Part shown: in pieces, positions 41,228-48,957 of the stretch
Position numbering within the stretch: the first letter of the stretch is position 1
How the letters are laid out: each line of letters opens with the position of its first letter
The notes under the pieces: generated by a model
Database searches by the model: none
What the model was told of the DNA's origin: nothing
The model's input: only the letters and a program-made list of their open reading frames with translations
Origin: Planctomycetota bacterium
GTDB taxonomy: Bacteria > Planctomycetota > PLA2 > JAEUHO01
DNA length: 64,000 nucleotides
Reading direction: 5' to 3'
Assembly: GCA_029259775.1 (NCBI GenBank)
Contig: JAJDEN010000008.1
Location: 62,001-126,000 of the forward strand
Made by a program: the position numbers and the translations under genes

Positions 41228-41859
41228 TGGCCATCCGCCATGCCCCTGCGCCGGACGGCCACCAGCGCGCCCTCGCGCGCGGCCTCGAGCGGGTCGTGAT
41301 GACGCCCACCGGCAGCCAGTTCCTCGGGTGGCGCTACGAGAGCCCACCGCGGCCGCGCGGGATCGACCCGCACCCCGTCTACTACATCGGGCGCGACAGC
41401 ATCATCGCGGGCCGCTTGCTCGAGGACGCGACCGAGCCCCGGGCGTGGCGGTCGCTCATCCAGCTGGAGGGCGAGGACCTCTACGCGATGGAGCTCGGCA
41501 CGGCCGATGCGGCGGAGGGGCCCGGCCGCGAAGTTGAGGAGCTGCCCTTGCTCAGCGTCTCGAAGGGCACCCAGGGACGGGCGACCTACGAGACGATCGA
41601 GTCGGTGGCCGGCCCGGAGGGAAGCGAGACGCCCAGCGGCGAGCTGCGCGTGATCAAGATCCCCGCGCTGCACTTCATGGCCGTGTGGGTGCACGGGGAC
41701 GACACGGACGCGATCCTGCCCATCGAGGACCATCCCGCGGGGCTGAACGCACGCGAGCCCTACACATCGGACGACGTCGTCGGGCGCCTCCAGACCTACG
41801 CCGCGGCGCAGGTCCAGGCCGAGGAGGGCGGCCGCGACGGGGCCGAGGAGATGAACTAG
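41227..41859 (+). CDS. Conserved-looking protein of unknown function in the protease operon
   Basis: 210 residues, coupled by TGATG. Not recognised. It has an N-terminal stretch 'PHPVYYIGRDSIIAGRLLE', a central acidic region and a beta-rich segment 'LRVIKIPALHFMAVWVHG' ending in 'LPIEDHP', followed by a C-terminal helix rich in Gln/Glu. Soluble, no signal. The tight coupling suggests it acts with the papain-like protease. Confidence 0.65.
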   Translation: MAIRHAPAPDGHQRALARGLERVVMTPTGSQFLGWRYESPPRPRGIDPHPVYYIGRDSIIAGRLLEDATEPRAWRSLIQLEGEDLYAMELGTADAAEGPGREVEELPLLSVSKGTQGRATYETIESVAGPEGSETPSGELRVIKIPALHFMAVWVHGDDTDAILPIEDHPAGLNAREPYTSDDVVGRLQTYAAAQVQAEEGGRDGAEEMN

Positions 41860-41912
41860 GCCTTCCCAGGCAACTCTCTCAGGTCGGGCTCCCCGCCTGG
41901 GGGCCTAGCCGG

Positions 41913-41927
41913 TAGGATTCCCGTCCC
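41913..41927 (+). promoter_or_regulatory. TAGGATTCCCGTCCC motif before an ABC operon
   Basis: Nearly identical (one difference) to 54736-54750. Both precede genes for family 5 binding proteins (67 and 28 nt from the hexamer to the start). The TAGGAT part resembles a -10 element. Confidence 0.4.
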
Positions 41928-41985
41928 AGAGCGGGCCCCCGACCGGTAGGTGGGATCCGCTCCGCGTCCACGCCCGGAGGATCTC

Positions 41986-44034
41986 GTGCAGAACCCCATC
42001 CTCACGCTCATCAAGACGATCGCATTCGTCGTCTTGGCGTTTCTCGTACTGCTTTCCTTCTGGCAGGAGACCAAGCAGGAAGACCGCACGGAGGTGCTCG
42101 GCAAGCGCATCTCCGGCATCGAGGAGAGCGTCGACCGCTTGTCCACGGCGATCAACAAGCTCGACCGGCGCATCGCCAAGGGCGGCATCCGGACGACCGG
42201 GCCGGTGTCGAACGGCTCCGGCGGCGGTGCGACGACCACCGAGGTTCCGGGACCGCGCGAGGTCGAGACTTTCGCCTGGAGCAAGGAGGCGCCCTCGTGG
42301 CTCAAGGGGCGCGCCAAGGAACTCTGGGGCACCTATGGCGAGAACTACTTCAAGCCTGACCCCAACTGGCCCGCGTATCCCGATCTGGACGACCCCAAGC
42401 TCGACCCGGAGGGCAAGATCGCCGCGTGGTACACGTCCGCCCCGCCCGATCTCAATGCGTTCACGGTCAACGAGTCAGCCGTCAACAACTACATTAAGAC
42501 GTATGCCAGCGAGTACCTCGGCGAGCCGCACACGCAGAACCCGTACCTCTACAAGCCGGGGCTCGCGTTCCGAGCGGAAGTAAGCCCCGACTACAAGACG
42601 TGGATCTTCTGGCTGCGCCCCGGTGTCCGCTGGCACACGCCCCAGGTGGACCTCAGCAAGTACCCGCACCTCAAGGGCGAGCACTACTTCACGACCGCGG
42701 ACTGGAAGTTCACGATGGACCTCGTGATGAACGAGGACGTCCGCGCGGCGCACGCGCGCTCGTACTTCAAGGGCCTGGACCGCGTCGAGGTCATCGACGA
42801 CCACTGCATGATCATGCACTGGAAGAAGACCAGCTTCTCTTCGATCTCCTCCAGTCTCAACACAGTCATACCGGCACCGAAGTTCGTCTACGGCTACGAC
42901 GAGAACGGCAAGCCGTTCAATCCGGCCACACTCAGCTCGCAGATCAACGATCACTGGTTCGGCAAGGGGTTCAAGTGGGTCGGCACCGGGCCCTACTACC
43001 TGCAGCACTTCGACCACGAGAAGGACATGAGCGTCCGGCGCTTCGACGAGTACTGGGGCCAGCTGCCCGCCATCAAGGAAGTTCGGCGCGAGATCTTCCA
43101 GAAGCGCGACCTGAACTACACGAAGTTCGAGGCGGGCGAGTTCACCTACGCGAGCTACCTCACGCCCGACTGGAAGAAGCGCATCAAGGACACCAAGAAC
43201 CACAAGGATGGCAAGTGGGGCACGCACTGGGCATGGGGATCGTCGTATCGATTCATCGCCTACAAGAACACGCACAAGATCTTCCGCGACCTGAAGGTGC
43301 GTCACGCGATGACGCACGCGACGGACCGCAAGCGCATGCTCCAGGCCGTGAACGATGGCCAGGGACAAATCGTCACCGGACCGCAGTCCATGCACGCGCC
43401 AACCTACCCGAATGACATCAAGCCTCTCGCCTATGACCTCGACAAGGCCCGCAAGCTGCTCGAAGAAGCGGGCTGGCAAGACGCTGACGGCAATGGCGTC
43501 CTCGAGAAGGAGATCGACGGCGAGACGGTCGAGTTCCGGGTGACGGCATCCACCCCGAGCGCCGCGTCCTACACGACGATCTTCGACATCTTCGCCGAGG
43601 ACCTGGCCAAGATCGGCGTCGCGCTCGACGTGTCGCCTTTGCTCTGGGCGCAGTTCCTCAAGAAGCTCAACGATCGCAGCTTCGAGATCTGTTGTCTCGG
43701 CTGGGACACGCCGGGCTGGGACGGGGACATGGGCCAGATCTGGCACAGCGACCAGGTCGAACAGCCCGAGTCTAGCAACTTCATCGAGTTCCAGGATCCC
43801 GAGGTCGACCGCCTGATCGAGAAGGCGCGCATGACGTTTGACTTGAAGGAGCGCGTTAAGGTGCAGAGCGCCGCCCACCGGCGCGTGCATGAGCTGCAGC
43901 CCTACACGTTCCTCTTCACGCTCAAGACCCCTGTGGTCTGGTGGAAGGCACACGTGTCGGACTACAAGGACGCCTTCCAGTGGAAGCTGCGTCCGTTCGC
44001 GCGCATCTTCCCGCTCTACGTGCCCGTGAAGTAG
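41986..44034 (+). CDS. Membrane-anchored oligopeptide ABC transporter binding protein (SBP family 5)
   Basis: 682 residues from GTG 41986, fixed by GGAGG at 41976-41980. An N-terminal membrane anchor ('LIKTIAFVVLAFLVLLSFW') is followed by a heptad-like helix ('LGKRISGIEESVDRLSTAIN') instead of a normal signal peptide, so it stays tethered. The rest is SBP_bac_5: 'IFWLRPGVRWHTPQVDLS', 'WVGTGPYYLQHFDHEKDMSV' and 'SYRFIAYKNTHKIFRDLKVR'. It should bind peptides or similar ligands outside the inner membrane. The permease gene follows 10 nt downstream. Confidence 0.88.
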   Translation: MQNPILTLIKTIAFVVLAFLVLLSFWQETKQEDRTEVLGKRISGIEESVDRLSTAINKLDRRIAKGGIRTTGPVSNGSGGGATTTEVPGPREVETFAWSKEAPSWLKGRAKELWGTYGENYFKPDPNWPAYPDLDDPKLDPEGKIAAWYTSAPPDLNAFTVNESAVNNYIKTYASEYLGEPHTQNPYLYKPGLAFRAEVSPDYKTWIFWLRPGVRWHTPQVDLSKYPHLKGEHYFTTADWKFTMDLVMNEDVRAAHARSYFKGLDRVEVIDDHCMIMHWKKTSFSSISSSLNTVIPAPKFVYGYDENGKPFNPATLSSQINDHWFGKGFKWVGTGPYYLQHFDHEKDMSVRRFDEYWGQLPAIKEVRREIFQKRDLNYTKFEAGEFTYASYLTPDWKKRIKDTKNHKDGKWGTHWAWGSSYRFIAYKNTHKIFRDLKVRHAMTHATDRKRMLQAVNDGQGQIVTGPQSMHAPTYPNDIKPLAYDLDKARKLLEEAGWQDADGNGVLEKEIDGETVEFRVTASTPSAASYTTIFDIFAEDLAKIGVALDVSPLLWAQFLKKLNDRSFEICCLGWDTPGWDGDMGQIWHSDQVEQPESSNFIEFQDPEVDRLIEKARMTFDLKERVKVQSAAHRRVHELQPYTFLFTLKTPVVWWKAHVSDYKDAFQWKLRPFARIFPLYVPVK

Positions 44035-44044
44035 CGCCCGACCC

Positions 44045-45517
44045 TTGCTTACCTACGTCACCAAGCGCCTGCTGATCATGATCCCGACCTTCCTCGGGGT
44101 CTCGCTCATGATCTGGCTCGTCATGACCTCCGCGCCCGGCGAGCCGGCCGGCGGCAAGCAGCAGCAGTTCGGCGGCGACGGCGGCTCCGAGATGGACAAC
44201 CGCGATCGCGAGAACCGCAGCGCGCGCATGTTCCGCGAGCAGTTCGCACTGAACCGTCCGCGCTTCTACAACGACTGGACGGGCCTCGAGCCGCAGCAGA
44301 TCCGCGAGGCCATCAAGATCGTCCGCGAGGGTTCACGTGTCCACGGCGCCAGGTCGCTGCGGAAGGCGACGCGCAGCCTCGAGGACTGGGGCAACTACGG
44401 CGTGCCCCCGCTCATGCAGCTGCTCGAGACCACCGAGGGCGACGAGCAAGAGGACGTCTTGCGCTTCCTGAAGCTCGCCGCCTTCCGCTTCAAGCCGATC
44501 TGGCGTTCCGGCTACCAGCCAACCGCCGAGGAGGTCGCTGAGGTGAGCGCGATCGAGGCGGGCAACGTGCGCCTCAAGTCGAAGACGCTCAACTGGAAGC
44601 GAGGCGCCGCCCCTGCGGAACGCGCCGCCGTCGTGGCCGCGTGGAAGAAGTGGTTTGCCGAGGAGTCGGCCACCGGGCGCTGGTCGTACGCGGACAGCGG
44701 CTGGGAGCGCTTGGCCCTGGGGCTGACGGATACGCAGTTCGGCAAGTACTGGGGCAACCTGTTCCAACTGCCGCCGGACCTGGGCCTCAGCTTCCAGGGC
44801 AACCGCCCGGTGCTCGACATCATCCTGAGCAAGCTCAAGTACTCGCTCTCGCTCGCGGTGCCCTCCTTCTTGCTGGCGTGGATCCTCGCGGTGTTCCTCG
44901 GCGTGACCAGCGCGGCCAAGCACAACACGCTGCTCGATCAGGGTCTCGGCGTCGGTGTGTTCATGCTCTACAGCATCCCGTCGTTCCTCATGGCGACGGT
45001 CGTCCAGACGAAGTTCGCCGCGGAGATGGGGTGGTTTCCAACGTCCAAGTTCGAGAGTACGGGCGCGCCACAGATGAACACGTGGAATCACTTCCTCGAC
45101 GTGCTCCACCATCTGGCGCTGCCGCTCTTCTGCTACACGTACGGCGGCCTGGCTTACATCTCGCGTCAGGCGCGCTCGGGCATGCTCGAGGTGCTCAAGA
45201 GCGACTTCGTGCGCACGGCGCGGGCCAAGGGGCTGAAGGAGAGCACCGTGCTGTGGAAGCACGCGGTGCGCAACGGCATGATGCCGCTCATTACCCTGCT
45301 GGGCACGGCCCTGCCGGTGCTACTCGCCGGTAGCGTCGTGATCGAGTTCATCTTCCAGATCCCGGGCTTCGGGCAATTGATGATCAACTCGATCTTCAAC
45401 AAGGACTACAACGTGGTGATGGGCGTGAGCCTTATCTCGGCCGTGCTCACGCTGATCGGGCTGCTCATCGCCGACATCCTCTACGCCGCGGTCGATCCCA
45501 GGGTGTCGTTCGAGTGA
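44045..45517 (+). CDS. OppB-like ABC permease with a large insertion
   Basis: 490 residues from TTG 44045; OppB is usually about 310. The first helix ('YVTKRLLIMIPTFLGVSLMI') and the start of the loop are canonical ('APGEP'). Then about 220 residues (roughly 36-255) are inserted, with helical HEAT-like sequence ('GVPPLMQLLETTEGDEQEDV', 'AVVAAWKKWFAEE'). The canonical core resumes at 'VLDIILSKLKYSLSLAVPSF' and includes the coupling-helix motif 'RTARAKGLKESTVLWKHAVR'. The insert should face the periplasm, near the tethered binding protein. Confidence 0.85.
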   Translation: MLTYVTKRLLIMIPTFLGVSLMIWLVMTSAPGEPAGGKQQQFGGDGGSEMDNRDRENRSARMFREQFALNRPRFYNDWTGLEPQQIREAIKIVREGSRVHGARSLRKATRSLEDWGNYGVPPLMQLLETTEGDEQEDVLRFLKLAAFRFKPIWRSGYQPTAEEVAEVSAIEAGNVRLKSKTLNWKRGAAPAERAAVVAAWKKWFAEESATGRWSYADSGWERLALGLTDTQFGKYWGNLFQLPPDLGLSFQGNRPVLDIILSKLKYSLSLAVPSFLLAWILAVFLGVTSAAKHNTLLDQGLGVGVFMLYSIPSFLMATVVQTKFAAEMGWFPTSKFESTGAPQMNTWNHFLDVLHHLALPLFCYTYGGLAYISRQARSGMLEVLKSDFVRTARAKGLKESTVLWKHAVRNGMMPLITLLGTALPVLLAGSVVIEFIFQIPGFGQLMINSIFNKDYNVVMGVSLISAVLTLIGLLIADILYAAVDPRVSFE

Positions 45518-47016
45518 GCCAGGACACACAGAGCCGCACCACCAACCTCATCGAGGGCGAGTCCCAGTGGGCGATCGTCCGGCGCATGTTCGCGCGTCGG
45601 AGGACGGCGGTCTGGGGTTTGCGCGGCGCTTTCGGCCTCGTGCTGATCGCCGTCTATGCGCCCGTTCTTTGCTCCGGCCTGCCCCTGGTCTGGAAGGAGC
45701 CCGGCGGCTGGGTCGAGTTCCCGTGGCTCCGGCGCCTGTTCGACCAGAACTACTGGACCAACAGCATCGATCGCCTGTTCAACATGGTGATGGTAGCGAT
45801 GACGATCTACTTCGTCGCCTCCCTCATCATCCGGCTCACCGTGAAGGCCATCGAGCGCCGCCAGGAGATCCGCCACAAGTTCATGAAGGCGCTGGCGCCC
45901 CTCGCCATCGTCCTGATCGTGCTGCAGCAGTTCGGACTCGCCTTCCTGAATACCAGCGAGACCTACCTCGATTACCGAGACGTCCACAAGGGCTACGTGG
46001 CCAAGCCAACGACCCAGGACGACCTTCGGAAACTGGCGGCAACCCTGGAGGCCGGTGCTTCCGGTGCCGGGGGGCGGGCCGCGAAACTCGAGGCTGAGGT
46101 AGAGAGGCTCGCAGCCAGCTCCAAGAAGGATGATCAGGAGCTAGCCAGGGAGAAGCGCCGGGCAGCCACAAGCCAGCGCGCGCTGGCCAAGCGGCGCACC
46201 GCGGAGGCGAAGGTCATGCGCCAGCGCATCGAGCGCCTGCCCGACCACCCGCACGGCGCGACCTTCCTCCCGATCCACTACGGTCACCGCGAGCAGCTCG
46301 GCGGCGAGGACGCGGGCTACCAAGGCATGATGTCCGCGGGGGACGGCGAGACCCACCTCCTGGGCACGGACAAGGTCGGTCGCGACCTCTTCGCGCGGCT
46401 CATCTACGGCACCCGCATCAGCCTCAGCGTCGGTCTCGTGGCCGTGGCGATCTACGTGACGATAGGCACCATCATCGGGGCCATCGCCGGCTACGCGGGC
46501 GGACGCGTCGACCTGGCCATCATGCGCGCCATCGAGGTCATCATCTGCGTGCCGGGCCTGTTCCTGATCCTCACGATCATCGCGCTGTTCGACGTGAAGT
46601 CGATCTTCATGATCATGCTGGCCATCGGGTTCGTGGGATGGACTGGAATTGCACGTCTTGTGCGCGGGGAGATCCTGCGCGAGCGCGCCAAGGACTACGT
46701 AACCGCGGCGCGCAGCCTCGGGTTCTCGAGCAGCCGCATCTTGTTCCGGCACATCCTGCCCAACGCCATCGCCCCGGTGATCGTGGCGTCGAGCTTCGGC
46801 ATCGTCGGCGCCATCCTGACCGAGTCCACGCTCTCGTTCTTGGGGCTCGGTGACAGCAAGGTGCCGTCGTGGGGCATGATCCTGAACGCCGGGCGCGAGG
46901 ATGCCCAGTGGCACATGATCCTGGCGCCTGGGGTGGCGATCTTCATCACGGTGACCCTGCTCAACCTCGTCGGCGACGGCTTGCGCGACGCGCTGGATCC
47001 GAAGCTACGCAACTAG
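45514..47016 (+). CDS. OppC-like ABC permease with extra helices and a coiled coil
   Basis: 500 residues from GTG overlapping the previous stop (GTGA); OppC is usually about 300. After the first helix there are two additional hydrophobic segments ('FNMVMVAMTIYFVASLIIRL' and 'ALAPLAIVLIVLQQFGLAFL'), then a charged heptad region (about residues 185-245). The typical OppC core starts at 'HLLGTDKVGRDLFARLIYGT' and carries 'VTAARSLGFSSSRILFRHIL'. No ATPase genes follow here; OppDF-like ATPases are encoded at 58892-60903. Confidence 0.85.
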   Translation: MSQDTQSRTTNLIEGESQWAIVRRMFARRRTAVWGLRGAFGLVLIAVYAPVLCSGLPLVWKEPGGWVEFPWLRRLFDQNYWTNSIDRLFNMVMVAMTIYFVASLIIRLTVKAIERRQEIRHKFMKALAPLAIVLIVLQQFGLAFLNTSETYLDYRDVHKGYVAKPTTQDDLRKLAATLEAGASGAGGRAAKLEAEVERLAASSKKDDQELAREKRRAATSQRALAKRRTAEAKVMRQRIERLPDHPHGATFLPIHYGHREQLGGEDAGYQGMMSAGDGETHLLGTDKVGRDLFARLIYGTRISLSVGLVAVAIYVTIGTIIGAIAGYAGGRVDLAIMRAIEVIICVPGLFLILTIIALFDVKSIFMIMLAIGFVGWTGIARLVRGEILRERAKDYVTAARSLGFSSSRILFRHILPNAIAPVIVASSFGIVGAILTESTLSFLGLGDSKVPSWGMILNAGREDAQWHMILAPGVAIFITVTLLNLVGDGLRDALDPKLRN

Positions 47017-47038
47017 TGTCGCGTCAAGGACGAGACAC
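47016..47038 (+). terminator. Hairpin overlapping the OppC stop
   Basis: 10-bp stem GTGTCGCGTC / GACGAGACAC with one mismatch and loop AAG, starting in the stop codon. Followed by a REP-like element rather than a T tract. Confidence 0.45.
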
Positions 47039-47041
47039 GGG

Positions 47042-47066
47042 GTAGGGGCGGGGCTTGTCCCCGCCC
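47042..47066 (+). repeat. REP-like hairpin
   Basis: GTAG, arm GGGCGGGG, loop CTTGT, arm CCCCGCCC; directly after the hairpin at 47016-47038. Confidence 0.85.
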
Positions 47067-47153
47067 TCTTCTTCTTGCCCCCTCCCAGCGCCTCCCTCCA
47101 CTCCTGGGCGCTGGCGCTACCGCGCGCTGAGCACCCATGGGGAAGGCAGGGAA

Positions 47154-47178
47154 GGGCGACCACAAGGGTCGCCCCTAC
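47154..47178 (-). repeat. REP-like hairpin
   Basis: Reverse orientation, stem GGGCGACC / GGTCGCCC with loop CTTGT. Confidence 0.85.
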
Positions 47179-47210
47179 GGGGTAAGTCCGAGGGAATCAG
47201 GAGAGCCCTC

Positions 47211-47235
47211 GGGCGACCACAAGGGTCGCCCCTAC
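47211..47235 (-). repeat. REP-like hairpin
   Basis: Same sequence and orientation as the copy at 47154-47178, 57 bp further on. Confidence 0.85.
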
Positions 47236-47302
47236 CCAGGAGCTGTCTCCGCGCTCCGGACGTGTGTCCAGCTAACCGATTCCCTAGGTGGAGGTAGGCC
47301 GC

Positions 47303-48889
47303 GTGAGCGAGCAGGAGCCCAAGCCCGAGGAGGTCGCACGTCCGGCCGGGCTTGTGTCGATCGCCACGCTGTGCTCGCGGGTGACGGGACTGCTCCGCGA
47401 GGCGGTGTTTGCCGCCATCTTCGCCACCAAGGGCGTAGCCGACGCCTACGTCTTCGCCTTCCGGATCCCCAACCTCCTGCGGGACTTCTTCGCCGAGGGC
47501 GCGCTGAGCTCCGCCTTCGTACCGACGTTCGCCGCCGCGCGCGCCAAGGACGGCGACGAGCGGGCCTTCCAGCTCGCGGCCCGCGTCATGGGGACGCTCG
47601 CCGCGGCGGCCGGGCTCATCGTGCTGCTGGGCATCATCTTTGCGCCGGCCATCGTCTCGATCGTCGCCATGGACGCGCCGGCCGACCTCCGTCCGCTCAC
47701 GGTGAAGCTGACGCGCATCATGTTCCCGTTCCTGCTCGTCGTCGCGCTTGCGGCGGTCGCGATGGGCGTGCTCAACACCCACCGGCGCTACTTCCTGCCC
47801 GCGCTCGCCCCGATGTTCTTCAACGTGACGGCGGTGATCGGTGGCGTCGTGCTGCTGATCCTCGGTACCGACATCGTGACGGCCGTCACGGTGTGGGCCG
47901 CGCTCGTCGTCGTGGGGGGGCTGGCGCAGTTCCTCGTCCAGATTCCGGCGCTGCGGGCCGTGGGCTTCCGTCGGCGTCCCACGGTGGACCTGCGGCTCCG
48001 CGATGTGGGTCTCCGGCAGATCGTCCGGAAGATGGGGCCCGTCGTGCTCAGCCTCGCGGCGACGAACGTGATGCTCGTCATCACGACCGCGCTCGCCTCG
48101 CGCGAAGAAGGCTGGGCGTCGTCCCTCAACTACGCGTTCCGTCTCGTGCACCTGCCCATCGGGCTCGTGGGAGTCGCGGTCGGCACGATCGTGCTCGCCG
48201 CCGGCGCGCGCAGGTCCGCTGCAGAGGACCACGCGGGCCTGGACGACATCGTGCGTCGGGGGCTGCGCCTCAACTGGTTCCTCGCGCTGCCGGCGGCCGC
48301 CGGTCTCCTCGTGCTGGCCGAGCCGCTGGTGCGCATGATCTACGAGCGCGGCGCGTTCGGCGCCGGCAGCACGGCCAACGTCGCCGAGGCGTTGCGCTGG
48401 TACGCCGGCGGCATCGTCTTCTACGCGGGGGTGAAGGCGGCCGCGCCGCACTTCCTCGCGCGCGGCGACACGCGCACCCCGATGCTCTGCTCGCTCGCAG
48501 GCATCGCGGCGAACCTCGCTGTCGCCTTCGGCTTCCTCGAGAGCCTCGGGTTCCGTGCCCTGGCGCTCGCGGTGGCTGCCGGCGCCGCGACGAACTACGT
48601 GGCCCTGCGCATCCTGGCCCGGTCGCGGTTCGGCCCGACCTCCGCGCCCGGATGGCCGTTCCTCGCGCGCTGCCTTGGCGCCGCCTTCGTGTTGGCGGCT
48701 GCCGGCTGGGCGGTGGGCGAGGCCCTCCTGACGCGTGACGCCGCCGTGGCCGACGGCTGGTTGCTGGCGCTCCTGACGCTCGCCGCCGTCGCGGTCCTCG
48801 GCCTGCTCTATTTCCTTGTGGCAGCAGCACTTGGGCTCGACGAGGGCACGTGGGTCCGTCGTCGCTTCCTGACCCGACGGCAGGGGTGA
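47303..48889 (+). CDS. murJ: Lipid II flippase
   Basis: 528 residues from GTG 47303, with GGAGG at 47290-47294; a GTG at 47288 is inside the ribosome site and less likely. About 14 hydrophobic segments. Motifs of the MurJ/MviN family include 'TLCSRVTGLLREAVFAAIFA', 'ADAYVFAFRIPNLLRDFFAE' and 'GALSSAFVPTFA'. It flips undecaprenyl-linked peptidoglycan precursor across the inner membrane. Presence of MurJ supports a peptidoglycan wall. Confidence 0.94.
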   Translation: MSEQEPKPEEVARPAGLVSIATLCSRVTGLLREAVFAAIFATKGVADAYVFAFRIPNLLRDFFAEGALSSAFVPTFAAARAKDGDERAFQLAARVMGTLAAAAGLIVLLGIIFAPAIVSIVAMDAPADLRPLTVKLTRIMFPFLLVVALAAVAMGVLNTHRRYFLPALAPMFFNVTAVIGGVVLLILGTDIVTAVTVWAALVVVGGLAQFLVQIPALRAVGFRRRPTVDLRLRDVGLRQIVRKMGPVVLSLAATNVMLVITTALASREEGWASSLNYAFRLVHLPIGLVGVAVGTIVLAAGARRSAAEDHAGLDDIVRRGLRLNWFLALPAAAGLLVLAEPLVRMIYERGAFGAGSTANVAEALRWYAGGIVFYAGVKAAAPHFLARGDTRTPMLCSLAGIAANLAVAFGFLESLGFRALALAVAAGAATNYVALRILARSRFGPTSAPGWPFLARCLGAAFVLAAAGWAVGEALLTRDAAVADGWLLALLTLAAVAVLGLLYFLVAAALGLDEGTWVRRRFLTRRQG

Positions 48890-48957
48890 GCCGGGACGTG
48901 GGCGGCTATCCTGTCGCTCGGGAGGGTCGGCACGCCGAGCGGTCGTGCGGAGGGCAC

